Source: Mycolicibacterium tokaiense (lineage in GTDB: Bacteria; Actinomycetota; Actinomycetes; Mycobacteriales; Mycobacteriaceae). Taken from it: a stretch of 64,000 nucleotides of DNA. Below are positions 51,309 through 59,714 of this stretch, in pieces. The stretch spans positions 1,860,001 through 1,924,000 of the forward strand of contig NZ_AP022600.1 of the NCBI RefSeq assembly GCF_010725885.1. Reading direction: 5' to 3'. Numbering within the stretch: position 1 is the first letter of the stretch; the number at the start of each line of letters is the position of its first letter. The position numbers were made by a program, and so were the translations under genes. The notes below the pieces were generated by a model that was not told the origin of the DNA, made no database searches, and was given only the letters and a program-made list of their open reading frames with translations.

Positions 51309-53897
51309 GTGGAAGTCGGCGTGCTTGTCCCGGAGGCGGCAGGTGAAGTTCTGACGAGCCCGCAGACCGACCCTGCGGAGTTGCATCGCCAGGTTGTCCT
51401 GGTGGTCGACGACGATGCCCGGTTGCGTGATCTGCTGGCCACCGTCCTGACGCCGCTGAACTGTGAGATCGTTCAGGCCGCATCTGGTGAGGAAGCGCTC
51501 ACGCTGCTGCTGCAGCGCCGGGTGTCGGTGATCGTCCTCGACATCAACATGCCCGGAATGGACGGCTTCGAGACCGCGCAGCTGATCCGCGACGTCGAAG
51601 AGCTCGCCTCGAAACCGATCATCTTCCTCACCGGCCAGGCCGAGGCCGCCGATCTGCATCGCGGATATGACCTCGGCGCCGTCGACTTCCTGGTCAAGCC
51701 CGTCTCCCGGCAGGTGTTCTACGCCAAGGTGAAAGCGCTGCTCGAACTCGACCGGTCTTTTGTGCGGCTGCGCGAGGCCGCGGCCAAGCTGCACGAGCAG
51801 CAGCTGCAGGTCGCCCGCGCCGCGGAGATCCGCCAGCGCGACGAATTGGCCTTCACCCGCCGCCGCGAGCGACTCACCAACATCTTCGCCGAGGCCAGCA
51901 TCGATCTCGCCTCGCTGGAGCAGGCCGTCGTCACCGAGCTGAGCGCGATGTTCGACGCCGACTGTGTGCTCCGGCTGCCGACCACCGACGGAGACTGGCA
52001 CTACTCGCTGTCGGAATCCGACGGTGATCCGGCGCGGCTGCAGGGCTGGCTCGACGAGCATCTGGCCGGACGGCCTTGCGCTGCACCACATCCTGCGGTG
52101 CTGGTGGAGGAGATGACGGCCCGCAGCCAGCGGGTCGGTGCACTGTGCATCGGCAGGTCGCAGGCGTTCACCGAGACCGACGCCGCCCTGTTCCGGGGAG
52201 TGTCGGTGGCCGCCGCGCTGGCCATCTCCAACGCCACGCTCTACCGGGTGGCCGCCGAGTACGCCGCCGTGATGCAGGCCACGGGTGACGCCATCCTGGC
52301 CGTCGACAAGTCCGGTGAGATCCGCAGCTGCAACAAGGCGGCCACCGCGTTGTTCAGCGGCGAGCACGACGCGCTGATCGGCAGATCCATCGTGGACCTG
52401 GCTGCCGAGGACGATCGCGAGCACCTGCGTGAACAGCTGGACGTCACCATGGCCACCCTGCGGGAGCATTCGCTGGAGATGACGCTGACGGCCTTCGACG
52501 GCCGCCGGGTGGATGTCACGATCACCTTGTCGCCCATCGGCGAGTCGGTGGACCTGCACGTGGCAGCGGTGGTCCACGACCTCACCGAGATCAAGCAGGC
52601 GCAGACCGAGATCCGCCATCTGGCCAGCCACGACCCGCTGACCGATCTGGCCAACCGCCGTCAGCTCAACGAACGTCTGGCCCACCTGGCGCGGCACCGG
52701 GATACCGGGTCGGCGCTGGTTGCGATGCTCTACGTCGATGTCAACCACTTCAAGGCCGTCAACGACACCTATGGTCACGACACCGGCGACGAACTCCTGG
52801 TGGAACTGGCGGCCCGGTTGCGTGACGCCGTGGATGGGGACACCCTGGTCTGCCGGGTCGGCGGAGACGAGTTCATCGTGGTCTTCGAGGGGGTGTCGTC
52901 GACGGCGGCGGCCGTGGCCATGGGCAACCGTGTGCTCGCGCACACCCAGTCCACGCCGGTGCACTGCGGCAACGTGACCATCCAGCCCTCGCTGAGCATG
53001 GGCGTCGCGTGCCTCGGCGCCAGCGCCCACACCCCCGAGGAACTGCTCACCCAGGCAGATATGGCGATGTTCGAGGCCAAGCAGACCCGATCCACCGAGT
53101 GCGTGCTCTACACCGCGCGCATCGGATCGCAACACCAGGGCAAGGTGTATCTGCGGGCTGAGGTCTCGGATGCCATCGCGCGCTCGGATTTCCGGATGGC
53201 CTACCAGCCGATCGTCGATTCCACGACCGGGGCACTGTTCGCGCTGGAAGCCCTGGTGCGGTGGCGGGTCGGCGACGAGGAGATCCCGGCCACCGAGATC
53301 ATCGCGCTCGCCGAGGATGCCGGTCAGGTGGGGCCGCTGGGCCGCTGGGTCGTCACCCGCAGCTTCGCGGATTTCGTCGCGCTGGGGCGCCGGGATCTGC
53401 GCCTGCACGTCAACCTCTCCCCGGACCAGGTCCTGGACGCCGGCTTCCTGGACCACCTCATCGGCGCCCAGCGCGACAATGCGATCCCGCCGCAACGGGT
53501 GTGTCTCGAGCTCACCGAGAGCGCGTTCTCCCGCGATCCGGCCCCCGCCCACGCCGCCTTACGGCGCGCCCGGGACTTCGGATTCAGTTTGGCCATCGAC
53601 GATTTCGGCGTTGAGCACTCCAGCATGACCAACCTGATGCACGTCCCGGTGGACTGGCTGAAGATCGACCGCTCGTTTGTCGCCGAAGTCCCCGGCAACG
53701 ACCGGATGCAACGGCTGGTGCGCAGCCAGATCGCGGTCGCGGCCACCATGGAGGTGGACCTCATCGCCGAAGGTGTCGAGACACAGCAGCAGGCCGACTG
53801 GCTCAGGGAGGCCGGATGCGTTCTGCAGCAGGGATATCTGTACTCCCACCCGATCGAGGCCACGGATCTGGCCACCCGACTGGAAGTCCTGGGGTAG
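51309..53897 (+). CDS. response regulator with GAF, PAS, GGDEF and EAL domains
   Basis: A c-di-GMP-metabolising response regulator of 862 residues. Receiver about 28-145 with phosphoacceptor Asp78; coiled coil about 150-185; GAF-like about 195-310; PAS about 315-425; GGDEF with an intact motif at 518-522; EAL with Glu647-Ala-Leu and Asp764-Asp765 (IDDFG). Both catalytic motifs are present, so it may make and break c-di-GMP. The RxxD inhibitory site normally before GGDEF is not seen. A start 12 nt downstream (51321) is also possible. Six bp from the hybrid kinase: one operon. Asp78 is a likely target of that kinase. Confidence 0.9.
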   Translation: MEVGVLVPEAAGEVLTSPQTDPAELHRQVVLVVDDDARLRDLLATVLTPLNCEIVQAASGEEALTLLLQRRVSVIVLDINMPGMDGFETAQLIRDVEELASKPIIFLTGQAEAADLHRGYDLGAVDFLVKPVSRQVFYAKVKALLELDRSFVRLREAAAKLHEQQLQVARAAEIRQRDELAFTRRRERLTNIFAEASIDLASLEQAVVTELSAMFDADCVLRLPTTDGDWHYSLSESDGDPARLQGWLDEHLAGRPCAAPHPAVLVEEMTARSQRVGALCIGRSQAFTETDAALFRGVSVAAALAISNATLYRVAAEYAAVMQATGDAILAVDKSGEIRSCNKAATALFSGEHDALIGRSIVDLAAEDDREHLREQLDVTMATLREHSLEMTLTAFDGRRVDVTITLSPIGESVDLHVAAVVHDLTEIKQAQTEIRHLASHDPLTDLANRRQLNERLAHLARHRDTGSALVAMLYVDVNHFKAVNDTYGHDTGDELLVELAARLRDAVDGDTLVCRVGGDEFIVVFEGVSSTAAAVAMGNRVLAHTQSTPVHCGNVTIQPSLSMGVACLGASAHTPEELLTQADMAMFEAKQTRSTECVLYTARIGSQHQGKVYLRAEVSDAIARSDFRMAYQPIVDSTTGALFALEALVRWRVGDEEIPATEIIALAEDAGQVGPLGRWVVTRSFADFVALGRRDLRLHVNLSPDQVLDAGFLDHLIGAQRDNAIPPQRVCLELTESAFSRDPAPAHAALRRARDFGFSLAIDDFGVEHSSMTNLMHVPVDWLKIDRSFVAEVPGNDRMQRLVRSQIAVAATMEVDLIAEGVETQQQADWLREAGCVLQQGYLYSHPIEATDLATRLEVLG

Positions 53898-53903
53898 AGC
53901 TGC

Positions 53904-56900
53904 ATGACCGTAAGTGAGACGGGCGCCAAGCTGTCGGTGCGACAGCTGATCTGGGTGCTGCTCGGCATGATCACTGTCGTTTTCGTGATCTCGCTGACGG
54001 TCACGATCACCGGGCGCATGACGGTGGCAGGTGCTGTCGACGAACTCAGCCAGCGGATGCTGCCCGCACAGGACAATGTCGCCGAGCTCAGCACCGCCTA
54101 CGTGGACCAGGAGACCGGCCAGCGCGGCTTCCTGCTCACCGGTGACCCACAGTTCCTCGGGCCGTACCAGGAGGGCAAAGAGGTCGCCGATCGGCTGGTG
54201 GCCGAACTGCGCGTCGAGCTGGCCGACGACCCCGAAGGCACCCGCCGACTCGATGCCGTGGTGGACGCCGCCTCCGAGTGGGCGATCCAGGCCGGCGATC
54301 CGCAGATCGAGGCCCGGCGCGCGGGCCCTCTGACGGCGGAGCAGGCCGAGACGATGACCGCGTCGGGCAAGCAGTTGTTCGACGCGTTGCGGGCAGAGCT
54401 GTCCGATCTGCAGGACCGGACCGGGGAACTGATTGCCGCGCAGCTGGATCGGGTGAACGCTGCCCAGCGCTTCTCCAACATCGCCCAAGGGGTGTCGGTG
54501 GTGCTGCTGCTGGCCGTGGTGGGGACCACCGCCTGGCTGTCGCGCCGTCTGCTGACCCGTCCGGTCAACAGCGTGCTCGCGGACGTGACCGCGGTCGCCG
54601 AGGGTGCCTGGGACCGCCCGATCCGGCGCCTCGGCCCGCGCGAGATCGCGGTGCTCGCCGGTGCAGCGGAAACCATGCGGGCCAATCTGGCCGTCACCAA
54701 CGAGCGACTCGCCGAGCAGGCCGGCCTGAGTGACAAGGCCCGCATCTCTAAAGAGATCCAGGCCAACCTGATGACCGAGATCCAAGGGGTGTCCGAGCTG
54801 GCGGATGCCTGCGGCATCATCATCTCCCGGACCGCGCAGGCCGTCGGCGCTCAGCACGGCGCCCTCTACCTGCAGCAGCCTGACGATCCCGACCGGTACG
54901 CCCTCACCGCGTCGTACGCCTTCCACCGCCGCAAGGGCCTGCCCAACTCGTTCGGCCTGGGCGAGGGACTGGTGGGGCAATGTGCGTTGGAGGGCAACCG
55001 GATCGAGGTCACCGGAGCGCCCGGCGACTATGTCGAGATCGTCTCGGGCCTGGGCAGGACCGAACCCGTCTCACTGATCCTGATCCCCATCAAGTTCGAG
55101 ACACAGGTGCTCGGCGTGCTGGAACTGGCCGGGCTGCGGCTGTTCACCGACGAGGACACCGAGCTGCTGGAGAGCATCGCCCTGGGCGCCGGTGTGGCGC
55201 TCAGCGCCATCGAGGCAGCCCAGAAGACCCGTGAACTGTTGCGGGTGTCCCAGGCGCAGACCGAGGAGCTGCAGACCCAGGAGGAGGAGCTGCGCGCGGC
55301 CAACGAGCAACTGTCGCAACGTGAAGATCTGCTCTCGGCCCAGAACGCCGAACTCGAGGAGACCACCGAGGAGCTGCGTTCCCAGCAGGAGGAGCTGAGA
55401 GCCAGCGCCGAGCGGCTCGAAGCCCAGGCCCAGACGCTGGAGACCAAGAACACCGAGCTCGAGCGGCTCAGCGGCTCACTGGAGGCCAAAGCCGAAGAGC
55501 TGGCGGTCTCGTCGCGTTACAAGTCGGAGTTCCTGGCCAACATGAGCCACGAGTTGCGCACCCCGCTCAACAGCATCCTGATCCTGGCCGGACTGCTCAC
55601 CGACTCCGACGAACCGCTGTCGGACAAGCAGCACGAATTCGCGGATACCATCCAGCAGTCCGGCAAGGACCTGCTCAACCTGATCGACGAGGTGCTCGAC
55701 CTGGCCAAGGTGGAGTCCGGATCGATGTACCTCGAAGAGGAACTGATCGAGGTGAGCGAGCTGGTGAGCTTCCTGGAGCGCACGTTCGGCCCCATTGCCG
55801 CCGACAAGGGCATCGGGTTCCGGGTGTCGGTCGACGAGACAGCGCCGCGCCAGATCACCAGCGACTACACCCGTGTCAAGCAGATCGCCAAGAACCTCGT
55901 GGCCAATGCCGTCAAGTTCACCGACCAGGGCGCGGTGACCGTCCGCTTCTCCGGAAGCGCCGACGCGCAGGGGAGTCCGGGTACCGGGTTCCTCTCGATG
56001 GCCGTCGTCGACACCGGCATCGGGATCGACGAGAAGGATCACAATCTCATCTTCGAGTCGTTCCAGCAGGCCGGGCGCGGGACGGCGCGGCAATACGGCG
56101 GCACCGGCCTCGGACTGGCCATCAGCCGCGAACTGGCCCGCCACCTCGGCGGTGACATCACGCTGCGCAGCGCGCTGGGCGACGGCTCGACGTTCACCTG
56201 TCACCTGCCCGTCGGCGAGGTGCAGCAGGCCCCGGCCGCCGTCCCGGCACCCAGGCCCGCCGCACCGAAACCCATTGCGCCGCTTCCGGCAACCGATCCG
56301 GTCGAGGACGCCGACACCCGTTTCGGGGAAGTGGACATCTCCGCGGTGGCGTGGCCCGCGGGCGGCAAGCCGGTGCTGCTGATCGTGGAAGATGATCCCA
56401 CCTTCGGCACGATGCTCGCCGAACTGGCGTCCGAGGCCGGGTTCGATTCGGTGGTGACTCCCAGCGGCCGGATGGCGTTGGCGTTGGCCAAACAACACCG
56501 GCCGGCGGCCATCACCTTGGACATCGGTCTGCCCGACATGGCGGGGTGGGTGGTGCTCGACGTCCTCAAACATGATCTGGCCACCCGCCACATTCCGGTC
56601 AACGTGGTCTCCGGCGCCGATGACGAGGGGCGGGGCCGGCGGATGGGGGCCATCCAGACCCTGCACAAGCCGGCCCCCCTTTCGGAGCTGCGGTCGATGT
56701 TCGCCGGCATTGCCGACTTCCTGAAACCCGGTCCGCGCCATGTGCTGGTGGCCGAGGATGACGCCAACCAGCGTCAGGTGGTCAAGCACATGATCGAGAG
56801 CGACGACATCGACATCACCACGGTAGGCACCGGGGCTCAGGTGCTGGCAGAGCTGGCGGGCCCGACGTCCTACGACTGCCTGGTGCTGGACCTCGGTCTA

Positions 56901-57575
56901 CCGGACATCGACGGCATCGACCTGATCGAGCGGATCAAAGACCAGCTGCAGCAGAAGAGCCTGCCGGTGATCGTGCACACCGGCCGTGAGCTGACGTCGG
57001 CGGAGACCGAGCGGCTGGAGGCCCTGGCCTCGGCCATTGTGCTCAAGAACGCGAAATCACCTGAGCGACTGCTGGATGAGACCGCGCTGTTCCTGCACCG
57101 GGTGGCCAACGACATGCCGGACACGGCGCGGGAGATCCTGTCCAACCCGCGTCGGGTCGACGAGTCCCTGGAGGGCAACACCGTGCTGTTGGTCGACGAC
57201 GACGTACGCAATGTCTTCTCTCTCGGCAGTGCGCTCAAGCGGTACGGCATCACCGTGGTGCCGGCACGCAACGGCCAGGAGGGGCTGGACAATCTGGCCG
57301 CGCACCCTGAGGTGGGTCTGGTGCTGATGGACATCATGATGCCGGTGATGGACGGCTATGAGGCGATGCGGCGCATCCGGGCCGACGGGCGGTGGCGCAA
57401 CCTGCCCATCGTGGCGCTCACGGCCAAGGCCATGAAGGGTGATCGGCAGAAGTGCCTGGACGCAGGCGCTTCGGACTACGTGACCAAACCCGTCGACATG
57501 GATCAATTGACGTCGGTGCTGCGGGTCTGGCTGGCAAGCCGGCCGCGCAGCCAGCAGCAGACATCTGAGCGCTGA
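53904..57575 (+). CDS. hybrid sensor histidine kinase with three receiver domains
   Basis: 1223 residues. Two transmembrane helices bracket an extracellular CHASE3-like region (about 38-195, with QETGQRGFLLTGD). Then HAMP (about 210-275), GAF (about 300-430), a long Glu/Gln-rich coiled coil (about 446-533), HisKA with His549 (MSHELRTPLN) and HATPase (NLVANAVKFTD, DTGIGI, GTGLGLA). Three receivers follow, with Asp873, Asp996 and Asp1143. It would read an external signal and relay phosphate through its own receivers or to the GGDEF-EAL protein. No methyl-accepting chemoreceptor domain is present. The CheR ATG overlaps its stop by 1 bp. Confidence 0.9.
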   Translation: MTVSETGAKLSVRQLIWVLLGMITVVFVISLTVTITGRMTVAGAVDELSQRMLPAQDNVAELSTAYVDQETGQRGFLLTGDPQFLGPYQEGKEVADRLVAELRVELADDPEGTRRLDAVVDAASEWAIQAGDPQIEARRAGPLTAEQAETMTASGKQLFDALRAELSDLQDRTGELIAAQLDRVNAAQRFSNIAQGVSVVLLLAVVGTTAWLSRRLLTRPVNSVLADVTAVAEGAWDRPIRRLGPREIAVLAGAAETMRANLAVTNERLAEQAGLSDKARISKEIQANLMTEIQGVSELADACGIIISRTAQAVGAQHGALYLQQPDDPDRYALTASYAFHRRKGLPNSFGLGEGLVGQCALEGNRIEVTGAPGDYVEIVSGLGRTEPVSLILIPIKFETQVLGVLELAGLRLFTDEDTELLESIALGAGVALSAIEAAQKTRELLRVSQAQTEELQTQEEELRAANEQLSQREDLLSAQNAELEETTEELRSQQEELRASAERLEAQAQTLETKNTELERLSGSLEAKAEELAVSSRYKSEFLANMSHELRTPLNSILILAGLLTDSDEPLSDKQHEFADTIQQSGKDLLNLIDEVLDLAKVESGSMYLEEELIEVSELVSFLERTFGPIAADKGIGFRVSVDETAPRQITSDYTRVKQIAKNLVANAVKFTDQGAVTVRFSGSADAQGSPGTGFLSMAVVDTGIGIDEKDHNLIFESFQQAGRGTARQYGGTGLGLAISRELARHLGGDITLRSALGDGSTFTCHLPVGEVQQAPAAVPAPRPAAPKPIAPLPATDPVEDADTRFGEVDISAVAWPAGGKPVLLIVEDDPTFGTMLAELASEAGFDSVVTPSGRMALALAKQHRPAAITLDIGLPDMAGWVVLDVLKHDLATRHIPVNVVSGADDEGRGRRMGAIQTLHKPAPLSELRSMFAGIADFLKPGPRHVLVAEDDANQRQVVKHMIESDDIDITTVGTGAQVLAELAGPTSYDCLVLDLGLPDIDGIDLIERIKDQLQQKSLPVIVHTGRELTSAETERLEALASAIVLKNAKSPERLLDETALFLHRVANDMPDTAREILSNPRRVDESLEGNTVLLVDDDVRNVFSLGSALKRYGITVVPARNGQEGLDNLAAHPEVGLVLMDIMMPVMDGYEAMRRIRADGRWRNLPIVALTAKAMKGDRQKCLDAGASDYVTKPVDMDQLTSVLRVWLASRPRSQQQTSER

Positions 57576-58444
57576 TGAATGAACCTGCGCCCCAACCAGA
57601 GTCGGCCAGGGCCCGGGAACTCACGCTGATCGAGGCGGAGGCGTTCTTCTACACGGTCTTCGAATATCTCGGCTACGACTTCCGGCACTACAGCGACGCT
57701 TCCCGAAACCGTCGCCTGACCGCATTCGTCGAACGCTACGAGCTGGGTACCATCTCGCAGGCGCAGGGCCGGGTGTTGCGCGAGCCGGCGCTGCTGGCCG
57801 CGCTGCTGTCGTCGATGACGGTCAATGTCACCGAGATGTTCCGCGACCCAACGGTGTTCGCGAAGCTGCGCACGGAGGTGTTGCCGCGTCTGGCGACGTT
57901 CCCGCGGATCCGGATCTGGGTCGCGGGCTGCGCCACCGGCGAGGAGGCCTATTCGGTGGCGATCCTGCTGGACGAGGCGGGTCTGCTGGAACGCAGCACC
58001 ATCTACGCCACCGACATCGACGGCGACTCGCTGCGGGTGGCCACCTCGGCCATCTACCCGGCGGACGCGATGGTGCGTGCCACCCGCAACTACCAGGCCA
58101 GCGGCGGGCAGCGGCCGTTCTCCGACTGGTACGTCGCCAGATATGACCGCTGCATCCTGAGCCCGCACCTGCGCTCACGCCTGGAGTTCTTCTCCCACAA
58201 CCTCGCCACCGACAGTGCCTTCGGCGAGTTCAACCTGATCATGTGCCGCAACGTGTTCATCTATTTCGAAGAGACCCTCCAGCGCCGGGCCGAGGCGATG
58301 TTCCGAGACAGCCTGGCGCCGTTCGGCAACCTGGTGATCGGGCCCCGCGAGGGACTCACCAGCCACGGGGCCACGCTGTTCACCCCGCTGGACCGCCGAC
58401 TCGGGATCTTCTCGACGAACCAGCGCCAACATGCCCGGCCCTGA
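57575..58444 (+). CDS. CheR-type protein-glutamate methyltransferase
   Basis: 289 residues. CheR N-terminal region (LTLIEAEAFFYTVFEYLGYDF) followed by the SAM-binding domain: NVTEMFRDP, WVAGCATGEEAYSVA (Gly-rich SAM loop), ATDIDGDSL and MCRNVFIYFE. It transfers methyl groups from S-adenosylmethionine to Glu side chains of a receptor. No methyl-accepting protein is encoded in the window. The most plausible substrate is the coiled coil of the adjacent hybrid kinase (inference). Overlaps the cheB gene by 14 bp. Confidence 0.9.
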   Translation: MNEPAPQPESARARELTLIEAEAFFYTVFEYLGYDFRHYSDASRNRRLTAFVERYELGTISQAQGRVLREPALLAALLSSMTVNVTEMFRDPTVFAKLRTEVLPRLATFPRIRIWVAGCATGEEAYSVAILLDEAGLLERSTIYATDIDGDSLRVATSAIYPADAMVRATRNYQASGGQRPFSDWYVARYDRCILSPHLRSRLEFFSHNLATDSAFGEFNLIMCRNVFIYFEETLQRRAEAMFRDSLAPFGNLVIGPREGLTSHGATLFTPLDRRLGIFSTNQRQHARP

Positions 58445-59045
58445 GGTCATCGTGATCGGCGGCAGCGCCGGAGGCATGAAGGCCCTGCGGGGCATCCTGG
58501 AGACGCTGCCGCACCTCGGCGACCGCATCGGGGTGGTGGTGTTGCACCGCGCGCCCGACTTCTCACCGTTGACCGAGGTGCTGCAGACCCACACCGAGAT
58601 CCCCATGTGGGAGCCGCCGGAGAGCCCGTGGCTGTGCCCCCGCGGCGCCATCGTCGTGGCTCCCGCGGGCTATCACCTGCTGCTGGGCCCGGGCCGCCGG
58701 CTGTCCCGCGAACCGCAGACACCGGTCGGCCTGTACGAGCCGGCCAGCGGTGTGCGCGCCCACCTGTCGCTCGATGCTCAGGTGGCCTACTCGCGGCCGT
58801 CACTGGACGTGGCGTTCTTCAGTGCGGCGCAGTTGCCGAATCCGGTGACCGCCGTGCTGCTGTCGTGCGCCAACGAGGACGGTGCCGCAGGATGCGCGGC
58901 GGTGCAGGCGGCTGGGGGCCGGGTGGTGATCCAGGACCCGGCCACCTGTGAGGCGCCGGTGGCGGTCACCGCGGCGCTGCGGGTACTGCAGCCCGACCAT
59001 GTGGCCGATCCGCGGGGGATCGGCGAATGGCTTGCGCGGGGCTAG
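58431..59045 (+). CDS. stand-alone CheB-type methylesterase/amidase
   Basis: 204 residues, only the catalytic domain with no receiver. Ser12 in GGSAGG, His39 in VVLHRAP and Asp150 in ANEDGAAG supply the triad. It would remove methyl groups from, or deamidate, the same target as the adjacent CheR. Lack of a receiver means it is not itself phosphorylated, so control must come from elsewhere. Its stop overlaps the convergent lipoprotein gene by 4 bp. Confidence 0.9.
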   Translation: MPGPEVIVIGGSAGGMKALRGILETLPHLGDRIGVVVLHRAPDFSPLTEVLQTHTEIPMWEPPESPWLCPRGAIVVAPAGYHLLLGPGRRLSREPQTPVGLYEPASGVRAHLSLDAQVAYSRPSLDVAFFSAAQLPNPVTAVLLSCANEDGAAGCAAVQAAGGRVVIQDPATCEAPVAVTAALRVLQPDHVADPRGIGEWLARG

Positions 59046-59713
59046 GTTTCCACGTTGTCCGCAAGTCGCTCCACGATGGTCTCGAGCTGCCCCGCCGCGG
59101 TGTCTCCGCACACGCTGACATCGACGATCACGTTGGTCCGCGTGGTCACCGTCCGCTGGCACTCGGAGCCGGACGACAGCGAGGTACGGGAGATGGACAC
59201 GGTACGTCCGACTTCGTCCACCACCACCCCACCGAACTGATAGCCGGGGGCGACACCGGTGACCCGGCGCCGCGGGCCCGTCTCGATGACGGCGTCCGCG
59301 CACGCGGTCCACGAATCCGGCAGTGCGGCAAGGAATGTGTCGGCGGTTGCTTCGTTGGCCACCGTCACCAGCGCCTGGTGCACCTGCAGCCCGGACCCGT
59401 CCGGTGTGTACAGCACCGCGTGCGCCACCCCGGTCGGCGCGGCATCGACATAGGTGTCTTCGACCGCGGGCTCCCAGGCCCACCTGCAATCGGCGGGTAC
59501 CCCCTCGGTGAGGTAGGTGTCGGCTACCGACGCCTCGGGCAGCTCGACACCGGTGATCTCCCCGACCTGGTCGGCGGTCAACAACAGCGCGGGCAGGTCG
59601 GCGTCGTCGACCCGGCTGCCGCTCCACACGGCGGTGCCGGGTGCCGACGCACAACCCGACAACAGCAGAACTCCCGCCAGGCCCAGTGCGCAGCAGCGAT
59701 GCACACCACGCAC
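59042..59713 (-). CDS. lipoprotein with PknH-type extracellular sensor domain
   Basis: 223 residues. Signal peptide with lipobox LLSGC (Cys at about residue 21). The rest resembles the sensor domain of PknH and mycobacterial lipoproteins such as LpqQ or LppH, with four Cys (ADCRW, TACADA, SECQR, VCGDT) expected to form two disulfides. No kinase domain is fused. Ligand is unknown. It lies next to embB, and PknH in M. tuberculosis acts on the EmbR regulator of embCAB, so an envelope-sensing link is possible but only suggestive. Confidence 0.75.
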   Translation of the reverse strand: MRGVHRCCALGLAGVLLLSGCASAPGTAVWSGSRVDDADLPALLLTADQVGEITGVELPEASVADTYLTEGVPADCRWAWEPAVEDTYVDAAPTGVAHAVLYTPDGSGLQVHQALVTVANEATADTFLAALPDSWTACADAVIETGPRRRVTGVAPGYQFGGVVVDEVGRTVSISRTSLSSGSECQRTVTTRTNVIVDVSVCGDTAAGQLETIVERLADNVET

Positions 59714-59714
59714 T

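Noticed and set aside
51172..51354. 60-residue frame between accD4 and the response regulator gene
   Set aside because: Composition is basic and unstructured, with no start signal; it overlaps the true start of the next gene.
49518..53552. Minus-strand open frame of 1344 codons
   Set aside because: An antisense shadow of accD4 and the GGDEF-EAL gene, common in high-GC DNA; the sense genes have complete catalytic motifs.
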